This document shows, in pieces, positions 18,339-26,382 of a stretch of 64,000 bases of DNA. The position numbers were made by a program, and so were the translations under genes. Each line of letters opens with the position of its first letter. Within the stretch, counting starts at the first letter, position 1. The notes under the pieces are model-generated. The model worked only from the letters and a program-made list of their open reading frames with translations, ran no database searches and was not told where the DNA came from. The DNA lies in contig NZ_FCOG02000017.1 in NCBI RefSeq assembly GCF_001544975.2, forward strand, positions 1 through 64,000, written 5' to 3'. The stretch is from Caballeronia arationis (GTDB lineage Bacteria; Pseudomonadota; Gammaproteobacteria; Burkholderiales; Burkholderiaceae).

Positions 18339-19819
18339 TCAGGCGGCCTGCCGCGTCTTCGCCGGCTCGGCATCGAGCGAATGGCTGGACAGCATGTTGT
18401 CGACGAGGCCCGTGGCGCGGCGCCAGTCATAGCTGCGATACGCGTGACCCTTGGTCACGAATGACGCACCCGCATAGAACAACTCGTATTGGTTGTGACG
18501 CGATGCAAACTCCGAGCCGACCGCGTCCCACGCGAGCTTGAAGAACTTCACGCGTTCCTCGGCGCTGCAGACGGGCGACCTCTGCGTCTTCTCGATGATG
18601 CGAGCGAGATCAGGGTTCTCGAAGTCGTGCACGCTTGACGGCAGCATGATCATTCCGCCGCCCGCGAGTTCGCGCAGCGTCGTGAGGATCTTCGAATAGA
18701 GCTGCTGCGTGAGCACCTGCGAGCTGTAGAGCATGTTGCGGTCGGGCACGTAGTAACCGTTGACAACGCTGCCCTTGGCTTCCATGCCGTATACATAGGC
18801 TTCGACCATCGATGCTTCCGATGCGAGCTGGCCCAGCGTCTCGCGCACCTGCGGGAACGCGTTGGTGCCGTTGACTTCCGAAATCCTGAGCCCGAGGCCG
18901 ACGAGGAAGCGTAGCTTCGTCATCAGCCGCACCTGACACTGATAGTTCTGGTAGACGTGCGCCGGTGTCGCATGAAACTGCTTCGCGCACATCGAGACAT
19001 CGCCGGCGACGAAGATCCGTTCCCACGGCACCTTGACGTCGTCGAAGTACAACACTGCGTCGTTCTCGTCGTAGCGGCTCGACAGCGGGTTGTCGAACAC
19101 CGATTGCGCATGCTCCTCGTACGATTTGCGCGACATCACCTTCATGCCCTTCGCGTTCATCGGAATTGCGAACGACAGCGCGTACATCTCGTCGCCTTCA
19201 CGCAGCGGCTGAATGCAACTGCAGAAGACTTCGTTCGCCATGATGCCGCTCGTCGCAAGCATCTTCGCGCCGCGCACCGTGATGCCTTCCGCATCCTGAT
19301 CGACGATGCCGACCGCCAGATACTTGTCCTCCTGCTCGTGCGCCGACTTCGACTGATTCGCCTGCGGATTGACGATCACGTAGGTCAGGAAGAGATCGTT
19401 GTCGCGGGCGTACTTGTAGTAGTCGCGCAGCGCGCCGGCGCGGGCCGGATCGTACTGCTCGAACAGATCGATGCCCATGACCATCCCCGAGATGCACGAC
19501 GCGACGTGATCCGGCGAGCGGCCCATGAAGCCGAAGTGCAACTCTGTCCACGCTTCGAGTGCGGAGCGCCGCTCGACGAGTTGCTCATAGGACGTCGGCA
19601 GTTCCCAGATGCGGCTCACGCGATTGCCCGATCGGGCGAAACGAAGGTCATCTTCTCGACATTTTCCGGATGTGCCTGGTAGTCGTAGAGACTCGCGTAG
19701 CTGCGAATCGAGTTGCGGAACGCGGGATGCGCAGTGACGTCGCCGACCGCCTTTCCGTCGAGATAGACCTGACGTCCGTCGCGCAATGACGCAATGTGTT
19801 GAGTACCGTTCTTGATCAT
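18339..19819 (-). pseudogene. HpaB-type flavin-dependent monooxygenase, large component, single frameshift
   Basis: From ATG 19817-19819 (GGAG upstream), 66 codons (MIKNGTQHIASLRDGRQVYL...MTFVSPDRAIA) run to a TGA. The rest continues in the next frame from NRVSRIWELP to RQAA, giving about 493 residues, the family's usual length. The join needs one base added in a run of G near 19620-19630 (GGG where GGGG is expected). The family hydroxylates phenols (4-hydroxyphenylacetate, chlorophenols) with FADH2 from a partner. That partner is encoded just upstream at 19852. The gene is either recently broken or mis-sequenced. Confidence 0.82.
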
Positions 19820-19851
19820 GATGTTCTCCAGGAATGAGTTCGTCCGCCGTT

Positions 19852-20382
19852 TCAGGCCGACGCTGCGTGAACGCCGTTGAGCGTGTGATAACCGCCGCCA
19901 AAAAAAATGAGCGGACGTCCTTGCGAGCGCGTTCGATAACAAGTCACACGGCCGACGAAGATCACGTGATCGCCGCCGTCGTATTGCGCATAGGGCTCGC
20001 ATACGAAGGTCGCGAGCGCGTCGGGGAGCAGGACCGGTTCGTCGCACGGGTCCGTCGCGGCGTCGCGCCAGCCCCACTTGTCGCCGTTGGCCCTTGCGAA
20101 GCGGTTCGACATGTCCTTCTGAGACTCTTCCAGCACGTTGACCGCGTAGGCGCCGGCCACGCACAGATCAGCGAGGCTCAGACTGCGCCGGTCCACCGAG
20201 AACAAAATCAGCGGCGGATCGAGCGACACCGAATTGAACGACGCGACCGTCATGCCGATCGGCGTCCCTTCGCGCCTCGGCGCCGTGATGACCGCGACAC
20301 CCGTCGCAAACATGGACAACGCGGACCGGAACTGACGTTGCACTTCCGGATCACCGCTCTGCCGTACGATGCTGTCTTTCAT
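19852..20382 (-). CDS. Flavin reductase (HpaC-like small component)
   Basis: 176 residues of the FMN-binding split-barrel flavin reductase family. The N-terminal FRSALSMFATGVAVITA, then GMTVASFNSVSLDPPLILFSV (flavin site), NVLEESQKDMSNRFA and the C-terminal FFGGGYHTL are all typical. It reduces FAD/FMN with NAD(P)H for the HpaB-type partner encoded 32 bp downstream. ATG 20382 is chosen because AAGGAGA lies 5-6 bases before it; an upstream GTG would put that signal inside the gene. It is the first gene of the 10-gene minus-strand unit. Confidence 0.9.
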   Translation of the reverse strand: MKDSIVRQSGDPEVQRQFRSALSMFATGVAVITAPRREGTPIGMTVASFNSVSLDPPLILFSVDRRSLSLADLCVAGAYAVNVLEESQKDMSNRFARANGDKWGWRDAATDPCDEPVLLPDALATFVCEPYAQYDGGDHVIFVGRVTCYRTRSQGRPLIFFGGGYHTLNGVHAASA

Positions 20383-20430
20383 CTCGCTCTCCTTCACGCC
20401 GCACTACCAGCGACGCCTTCAATAGAACAT

Positions 20431-20455
20431 ACAAAGCCTTGTTCTTTAGCTTTGT
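20431..20455. promoter_or_regulatory. Inverted repeat ACAAAGC-N11-GCTTTGT
   Basis: Perfect 7-bp arms spaced by 11 bases, 49 bp upstream of the flavin reductase start and on the other side of the divergent region from the cysteine desulfurase. It is a likely regulator site for the minus-strand operon. The spacing resembles a LysR-type or dimeric HTH site, but no such regulator gene is adjacent. MarR at 21884 is the nearest regulator and has a different palindrome in front of it. Confidence 0.4.
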
Positions 20456-20611
20456 TGAATAGCTGTTATTACGTGACAACGGATCGTGTCATTCGAGCTA
20501 TCGTTTACCATCGTTAAAAAGCTTTGGATTAAAGACAACCATACTCGACGAATGGGTGTTGGCAAGAAGAGGCAAGTGCTCGGGCTACACTGCGGCCAAC
20601 TTCCGTTATTC

Positions 20612-20633
20612 GGCTTCTCGCATTGGAGAAGCC
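20612..20633 (+). promoter_or_regulatory. Inverted repeat GGCTTCTC-N6-GAGAAGCC in desulfurase leader
   Basis: Perfect 8-bp arms with a 6-base loop, ending 7 bases before the GGAG ribosome site of the cysteine desulfurase gene (start 20654). In RNA it would be a stable hairpin in the 5' leader; in DNA it could be an operator. No run of T follows, so it is not a simple terminator. Confidence 0.45.
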
Positions 20634-20653
20634 ACTGCACTGGAGCACGTTCA

Positions 20654-21863
20654 ATGACCTCACGCCCCATCTACATGGACTACAGCGCGACGACGCCCGT
20701 CGATCCGCGCGCGGTCGAAAAAATGGTTCCGTATCTTTACGAGCGGTTCGGCAATCCCGCATCGCGCAGCCACAGTTACGGCTGGGAAGCGGAGGAAGCG
20801 GTGGAGACAGCGCGCCGCCATGTCGCCGATCTGCTGCATGCGGATCCGTGCGAAATCATCTGGACTTCGGGCGCGACCGAAGGCAACAATCTCGCGATCA
20901 AGGGCGCGGCCAACCTCTACAAGGGACGGGGCCGTCACATTGTGACGGTGAAAACCGAGCACAAAGCGGTGCTGGATACGTGCCGCGAGTTGGAGCGGCA
21001 AGGGTTCAACGTCTCATATCTGGACGTCGGGAAAGACGGGTTGCTCGACGTCGCCGCGGTATGTGCGGCACTACGCGCCGATACGGTTCTCGTGCCGGTC
21101 ATGATGGTCAACAACGAGACAGGCGTGATTCAGCCGGTCGCTGAAATCGGCGCGATGTGCCGGGAGAAAGGCATCGTGTCATTGCGATGCGGTGCAGGCG
21201 GCGGGCAAGATCGCCATCGATGTCGGTGCGCTCAACGTCGATCTGCTGACAGTCACCGCGCACAAGGTCTATGGCCCGAAAGGCATCGGCGCGCTGTACG
21301 TGCGGCGCAAGCCGCGCGTGCGTATCGAAGCGCAGATGCACGGCGGCGGACACGAACGCGGCATGCGCTCGGGCACGCTGGCGACGCATCAGATCGTCGG
21401 CATGGGCGAAGCGTTTCGGCTCGCGAAGGAAGAGATGGAAGTGGAAAGCCGGCGAGTCGGTGCGTTGCGCGACCGGTTGCTCGCGGGCCTTCTCGAACTG
21501 GACGAGGTCTATGTCAACGGCCACCTGACACAGCGCATCCCGCACAACCTGAACGTCAGCTTCAACTTCGTCGAAGGCGAATCGCTCATCATGGGCATCA
21601 AGGGTGTGGCGGTGTCGTCGGGGTCGGCATGCACGTCGGCGTCGTTGGAACCGTCATACGTGTTGCGCGCGCTTGGCCGTAGCGACGAACTGGCGCACAG
21701 TTCGATCCGCTTCACGCTCGGCCGCTTCACCACCGAGGCGGAAGTCGACGAAGTGATCCGGCAGGTTCAGGAGACCGTGATCAAATTGCGCGCGCTGAGC
21801 CCGCTATGGGACATGCATCTGGAAGGTATCGATCTGAACACGATCCAGTGGGCCGCGCACTGA
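20654..21863 (+). pseudogene. Cysteine desulfurase (IscS/NifS family), single frameshift
   Basis: Residues from [20 protein letters not shown] to [12 protein letters not shown] (about 176) are in one frame. The rest, from [20 protein letters not shown] to the end, is in the next frame. The join is near 21180, where two bases seem missing (GTG T CAT against an expected GTG TTy CAT). Both halves keep family residues: PLP lysine in [12 protein letters not shown], catalytic Cys in [20 protein letters not shown] (class I IscS loop), and the SATEGNN-type segment ([13 protein letters not shown]). The enzyme takes sulfur from cysteine for Fe-S or sulfur transfer. It stands alone, without iscU or iscA. 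Confidence 0.82.
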
Positions 21864-21883
21864 TCATGCAGGTCGCAGCGCGC

Positions 21884-22426
21884 TCACGACTTTTCCTGAC
21901 GTGCGATGAGATGCGAGAGATCGAGCGTCGCGTGATCGCCGTTGGCGACAAGCCTGTCGACGACCGAGCACAGCGCTTTGAACTCGGTCTTCGTTACGCC
22001 TTCGAACAACACGTTGTTGATGCGCTGCTGCGTCGCGGCCAGTTCGCGAAGCAGCTTCACCCCGTTCGACGTCACGGTAAGGCGCATCTTGCGCTTGTCG
22101 TCGGGGTCCGAGCGTTTGTCGATGACGCCGAGCTTCTTGAGCTTGCCGGTTTCGATGGTGACGAACGCGCCGCTCAGATGCAGATGGTCTGCGAGCCGGT
22201 TCACGGTCACCGCCTCGCCGTGCGAAAGATGCGCGACGGAAACGAGCAGCGAATACTGGATGCCCGTCAGGCCGATGAGCGTCCCGAAGCCGTCGCGCAC
22301 AGACAGGAGCCGCGCCGCGAAGGGCAGAAGACCGTTGATGAGATGGCGGAATTCCGTGTCCGTCCCGTCGACGAGGCACGCTGGATTGGTAATCGTCAGA
22401 GCGGATTCGTCGATCTGCTTCGGCAT
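21884..22426 (-). CDS. MarR family transcriptional regulator
   Basis: 180 residues. The winged helix-turn-helix is at about residues 60-130 (VTVNRLADHLHLSGAFVTIETGKLKKLGVIDKRSDPDDKRKMRLTVT gives the recognition helix and the DxRD-like wing, here DPDDKRK). ATG 22426 is preferred; an upstream TTG is rejected. It is divergent from the SnoaL-like gene, and the 82-bp gap holds a perfect palindrome that is its likely operator. It may also control the neighbouring catabolic unit. Members respond to phenolic ligands. Confidence 0.88.
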   Translation of the reverse strand: MPKQIDESALTITNPACLVDGTDTEFRHLINGLLPFAARLLSVRDGFGTLIGLTGIQYSLLVSVAHLSHGEAVTVNRLADHLHLSGAFVTIETGKLKKLGVIDKRSDPDDKRKMRLTVTSNGVKLLRELAATQQRINNVLFEGVTKTEFKALCSVVDRLVANGDHATLDLSHLIARQEKS

Positions 22427-22455
22427 GACACTCAAACTCCCGGTTGCTTGTTTAG

Positions 22456-22472
22456 TTACCTTTTAAAGGTAA
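22456..22472. promoter_or_regulatory. MarR operator candidate, TTACCTTT-T-AAAGGTAA
   Basis: A perfect 8-bp inverted repeat with one central base, lying in the divergent gap between the marR-type gene (start 22426) and the SnoaL-like gene (start 22509). Size and symmetry are those of MarR-dimer sites. TTGTTT a little upstream and TAATTA/TTATAC just downstream could serve as -35 and -10 for the plus-strand gene, which would place the operator in the promoter spacer. This placement fits repression. Confidence 0.6.
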
Positions 22473-22508
22473 TTATACGGCAAAGCTTGACACAACAAGA
22501 TTCCAGTC

Positions 22509-23090
22509 ATGAACCCTGTAACCTCGACCTCTTCCGTCCGTTCGCTTCTCGAATGTTACATCCGCGCAAAGGACCAGAACCAGCCCGAACTGATCTTCGA
22601 TTGCTTCGCCGCCGCTGCCGAACTGACTTTTGAAATCGCGACCGACGCAATCGACTTTCCCCGCAGCGTGACTGGCGCGCCGGCGATCGCCAAAACGCTG
22701 GTCACGGACTTCGGCGAGCGGTTCGATCGTTGCCGCACCTATTACGTGTGCACCGGGCCGGAAATGCACGCGGCTGGCGTCTGCACGATGCCGTGGCTCG
22801 TCGCGATGCGACAGAAGGACAACGAGGCGCTGCGGCTCGGGAAAGGCACCTATCGGTGGCGTATCGCGCGGATGCCCGATGGGCCCGACAGAATCGTCGG
22901 CTTGCACATCGCCATCGAGCGCATGGACGTGATCGATGACCCGGGCGCCGTAATGCTTCAGACATTGCAGGAGTTGCTGACTTACCCGTGGCTGCCGGTT
23001 CCGGAACTGGCGCAGCGTATTGATTCGTTTCTGTCAATGTATCCGGAACCGGCCTTCACAACTGCGTTTCGACATCCTTCCCGACATTAA
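22509..23090 (+). CDS. SnoaL/NTF2-like protein
   Basis: 193 residues with the cone-fold pattern of SnoaL-like proteins: an N-terminal helix pair (VRSLLECYIRAKDQNQPELIFDCFA), then strands around ELTFEIA, and GTYRWRIARMPDGPDRIVGLHIAIE. The family includes small-ring isomerases, dehydratases and non-catalytic binders; nothing here fixes which. It is divergent from MarR and probably the direct target of it. The following 480 bases contain no gene. Confidence 0.75.
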   Translation: MNPVTSTSSVRSLLECYIRAKDQNQPELIFDCFAAAAELTFEIATDAIDFPRSVTGAPAIAKTLVTDFGERFDRCRTYYVCTGPEMHAAGVCTMPWLVAMRQKDNEALRLGKGTYRWRIARMPDGPDRIVGLHIAIERMDVIDDPGAVMLQTLQELLTYPWLPVPELAQRIDSFLSMYPEPAFTTAFRHPSRH

Positions 23091-23574
23091 ACGGCAGGCA
23101 AGAGCACGAGCGTCGCCTGACTCCCACCAGCAGCGCACGTCAGACCCGCAGTCTGCGTGCGTGGGGACGTGATCCCTTCCAAATCGGGGCTTCGAGCGCG
23201 AGCCGTTTAGTCGATAGTGTCGACATAGCGACACGCCTCAAATTCCACTACCAACATTCTTTGGCCACGGCTGGCTACAGCTCGCGCGCTTTCGTCTCCC
23301 GCTCCCTTTCTTCGGCCTTCGTCACGGTTCGGCCACGCCAGACGGTAGACGGCTTCTCCTCACCACTTTGAGGCAGCGCTCAAGAACTAATTCGACCATT
23401 CCGAGCGCTTTGTGCGGTCGCGGAAATACACGCGACCGGATGGACCATTGAACTGTGTCGGAGGCGTACATGACCCGTTCTTAATGATGCAACCAACGAA
23501 ACTTGCTGTACGGACACGCGCGCCGCCACAAGATGCGGGGCGCACTCACCTGACAACAACAGGAGGGAACTGAA
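23091..23574. other. Gap with inverted repeats, no supported gene
   Basis: No ORF here is convincing. A hairpin-like pair (CACGTCAGAC and GTCTGCGTG, about 23133-23160) follows the SnoaL-like gene and may end its transcript, though no T run is present. GTGTCG-N6-CGACAC (23217-23234) is a second small inverted repeat. The right end holds AACAGGAGGGAAC, the ribosome site of the next gene. Confidence 0.4.
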
Positions 23575-24024
23575 ATGAAATACTCGACCCGATTCGAGCG
23601 TTTTTTCATGATGGCGACGGCCGCGCTGACGCTCGCCTTTTTCACGCAAACTGGCGTGGCGGCTGACAGCTTCGATTGCGCGCAGAGTATCCAAACGGCA
23701 GGCGCCACCGCTCCCAACGCGGCCATGCGACGCGAACCGCCATCCGTTGCGGCCGCTTCGCCGTTGACACTGGTCGTTCAGAACGCCTCGGGCGGTACAT
23801 CCCGTCTCACCTATGTCGAGAACGACGGCTGGCGACTTGACGCCCCTGAAGCCACCCGCAAGCCCGGCGAAGTACGCTTGACGCCCGTCGTGGCACAATC
23901 GGAAGACCCGAGCGCGAAACAGCCCATGACGGTGTTCATCGACGGTCCGACCGGCTTCACCTACATCTGGGTGCGCGACGAAGGCTGGAAGTTCGTCGGC
24001 CGCGTCGGCGAGCGCAGCCGATGA
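23575..24024 (+). CDS. Exported hypothetical protein
   Basis: 149 residues. The signal peptide is at about 1-30 (FFMMATAALTLAFFTQTGVAA) and is followed by a Pro/Ala-rich linker. Then come two matching strand-turn units: LTYVENDGWRLD, and FTYIWVRDEGWKFVGRVGE near the end. The repeat of (T/Y)-x-x-x-(E/R)(N/D)-x-GW suggests an internal duplication. AGGAGGGAAC precedes the ATG. I do not recognise the family. It lies 39 bp upstream of a cytochrome c gene, so both may act in the periplasm. Confidence 0.7.
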   Translation: MKYSTRFERFFMMATAALTLAFFTQTGVAADSFDCAQSIQTAGATAPNAAMRREPPSVAAASPLTLVVQNASGGTSRLTYVENDGWRLDAPEATRKPGEVRLTPVVAQSEDPSAKQPMTVFIDGPTGFTYIWVRDEGWKFVGRVGERSR

Positions 24025-24063
24025 TTCTGCGGCACGCGCCGGTTACCGCGAGTATCGTCGATC

Positions 24064-24477
24064 ATGGTGCAGCATTTGCCGCGGCCGTTCACCACGCGAC
24101 GCAGCCGTAATTGGCTGTCGCGCGTGTCCTGCGCGATGCTGGCCGCAGTGGTCAGCCTTGCGCTCGCCACTGCGGCGCACGCTGCGCAAGACGATGAAGC
24201 GCTCGCTGAAACATGGCGCACGTTGCGCGCCGTCGATTGCGCCCGCTGTCACGGCAAGGACTATGACGGCCTGGCGGCGCCGTCCATCGTCGACTATGCT
24301 CGCCAGGTCAGCCGCGACAGGTTCGTCGCCGCGATCCTCGACGGTAATCCGTCCCGTGGCATGCCCGCCTATCGCGACAATCCGCGCATCGCCGATCACA
24401 TCGACGACGTCTACCGATACTTCATCGGGCGCGCCGAGGGCACCATTCCCTCAGGCCCGCCACCGCAAAGCCGATGA
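24064..24477 (+). CDS. Monohaem c-type cytochrome
   Basis: 137 residues. A basic N-region and hydrophobic signal (to AHA, about residue 40) precede a single haem site CARCH (59-63). Met100 in PSRGMPAY is the probable sixth ligand. The fold is that of small class I cytochromes found beside oxidoreductases (cytochrome_CBB3-like). It would carry electrons in the periplasm. It is 39 bp from the upstream exported protein and about 110 bp from the catalase-like gene. No partner dehydrogenase is adjacent, so its donor is unknown. Confidence 0.88.
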   Translation: MVQHLPRPFTTRRSRNWLSRVSCAMLAAVVSLALATAAHAAQDDEALAETWRTLRAVDCARCHGKDYDGLAAPSIVDYARQVSRDRFVAAILDGNPSRGMPAYRDNPRIADHIDDVYRYFIGRAEGTIPSGPPPQSR

Positions 24478-24589
24478 CATTCAAGCGCTCGACGGGCCTT
24501 GCAACTAGCCTCTTAAAAGAGCGCCTCAACTTGACTACACTTCAACCATCGTTTTTTATCGCGAGCAACAGCCGCGAAGGAGCGACAAC

Positions 24590-25660
24590 ATGAACACCCC
24601 ACATGCCGACGACGGCACTGGCTGGACCGACCGGGCCGACGATACAAACACGATCGACATGCTCGTCGAGCGAGTTCTCACCCAGCAACAAGCGATCGCT
24701 TCGAGTGCTCTTACGAACCTTGGTGGCCGGATCGACCGGGCGCAACATCAGAAGCAACTGCTCGGCGCATTCGGCATACTTCGCCTCGCCGAGACGATCC
24801 CTACCGCCGTTAGAGCTGGTCCGTTCATGGAGCGCGATGCGACCGGGCACCCGGTGGCGTATCGCGTGGCGTGCCGCTTCTCGAACGGGCAGCCGTGCCC
24901 CTTCGCCGACACCGCCCCGGACGTGCGCGGCGTCGCCCTGAAGTTCTTCACCGCCGATGGCATCGAAACGGATCTGCTCATGACGAACGAGGGCGGCCGC
25001 TCGCATGCGCGCAACGCAACACAGTTCATGGCAGTCGCCGACATCCTTGTGGCGAAGCTCGCCCACGGCCTGGCCGATGCGTCCGGCAAGACGTTGCACG
25101 AATTATCATCAGGCGAACTCGGAGCAGGCGACGCGGCGCGCGCGCTCGCGATCCTAGTCAAAGAAACAACGCTTCACAAGGCGGCGAGCCTCGCAACCGA
25201 GCATTACTGGGGCTCGGTCGTGCAACTGGGCGATGCGGCCATCAAGTACGTGCTTACTCCGCACGACTCGAGCGTGGCAGGGACAGTGGGGAACAGACAC
25301 GAGGACGACTATCTTCGCGAGGACGTCATCGCCCGGCTTGAGCGCGGCCCGGTCAGGTGGCAACTCGGCGTGCAGCTCTTCATCGACGAAGAGCGGACTC
25401 CGGTGAACGATGCTTCGGTAGCCTGGCAAGCGCCGCTCGTTCAGGTTGGCGTGCTCGAAATACCGTCGCCGCCGTCGAACGCCGACGAGACGATCATCAA
25501 TCAGTTAGCCTTCAATCCGGCCAACGGCTTTCGTCCGCTGGGCATAACGCATGCACGAAAGGACGTCTACGCGGCGAGCGCCGCAAACCGCAAGGATCGC
25601 GGGTTGCTTTCCAGTGAAGCGGCTCGCGAAGCTCTTCGCAGCAGGCCGATCCCCGACTGA
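24590..25660 (+). CDS. Catalase-like haem protein
   Basis: 356 residues, shorter than normal catalases (about 480+) and close to the SrpA/catalase-related peroxidase group. The core blocks are present: VAYRVACRFSNGQPC, DVRGVALKFF (strand with bound-haem contacts), the NPANGFRPLG segment and R-x-x-x-Y (Arg323, Tyr327 in HARKDVYAAS) for the proximal haem ligand. I see no distal-His motif like VVHARG in the N-terminal 110 residues, so the reaction may not be simple catalase. There is no signal peptide. AAGGAGCGACAAC precedes the ATG. Confidence 0.8.
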   Translation: MNTPHADDGTGWTDRADDTNTIDMLVERVLTQQQAIASSALTNLGGRIDRAQHQKQLLGAFGILRLAETIPTAVRAGPFMERDATGHPVAYRVACRFSNGQPCPFADTAPDVRGVALKFFTADGIETDLLMTNEGGRSHARNATQFMAVADILVAKLAHGLADASGKTLHELSSGELGAGDAARALAILVKETTLHKAASLATEHYWGSVVQLGDAAIKYVLTPHDSSVAGTVGNRHEDDYLREDVIARLERGPVRWQLGVQLFIDEERTPVNDASVAWQAPLVQVGVLEIPSPPSNADETIINQLAFNPANGFRPLGITHARKDVYAASAANRKDRGLLSSEAAREALRSRPIPD

Positions 25661-25902
25661 GCGTTATGTTCGCGTGACCCGCGCATACTCTCGGGCATCC
25701 ACTCAACGGAAGATAGCCTCAACCGTCCGAAAGCTCGCCGCACTGGTTTGTGGTGTGGTCGATCTTGATGTACCGTTTAACGGCACGCAACCACGAATGT
25801 TGCGTTGCGGCCGAAGCCGCACAAATGGCTTCCGCACGAGCCGCTATTCCGGCGCTGGTTTCGTTGGGCATACTGCGTTGCTTCACTAAAGGGAGGCGTG
25901 GC

Positions 25903-26196
25903 ATGAAGAACTCGCCGAAGATCTGGTCGATGGTCTCCGCATTGACGTTCTCGCTCGCAGGTTGTGCCGCAGGCGGCGCGCCGGAAGGCACGGCGCATCT
26001 GAGCGCAACGCAATGCCGCGATCTCACCGCTCTCAAGAACAACGCTCCCAGCACCCCCGAGCGCAACCGGAGTGAACTGGCAGCGCTGAAAATGGCGGGG
26101 TATGACCCGTCACGGTTCGACAATCCGCACTATCCGGATGATCTGCATGCGGCGCAGCGTCAGGTCGATAGTTGGTATCAGGTGGATTGCCACTAG
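25903..26196 (+). CDS. DUF4148-like lipoprotein
   Basis: 97 residues. A lipobox LAGC places the acylated Cys at residue 21. The mature part has the DUF4148-like block SELAALKMAGYDPSRFDN, then YPDDLHAAQRQVD, followed by a final Cys that could pair with the Cys in TQCRDL. DUF4148 proteins are small periplasmic proteins abundant in Burkholderiaceae, without known function. GGGAGG lies seven bases before ATG 25903; longer in-frame extensions lack a signal peptide and are rejected. Confidence 0.78.
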   Translation: MKNSPKIWSMVSALTFSLAGCAAGGAPEGTAHLSATQCRDLTALKNNAPSTPERNRSELAALKMAGYDPSRFDNPHYPDDLHAAQRQVDSWYQVDCH

Positions 26197-26382
26197 GCAC
26201 GACCGGTTGAGGCGCACAACGCCACGTCGGTTCGCCGCCTTGTTCGCGGCTGATCTTTATCCGATCGCGGACGTGCGGCATGCTGACGCGAGGTGTGCGA
26301 ATGCTCTTCGGTCACAGCTGGGTTGCATCAACTCTACTCGACGCTGAGAAAGCGCCCTCCTCTCTCAGCGCCGGCAACCAAT

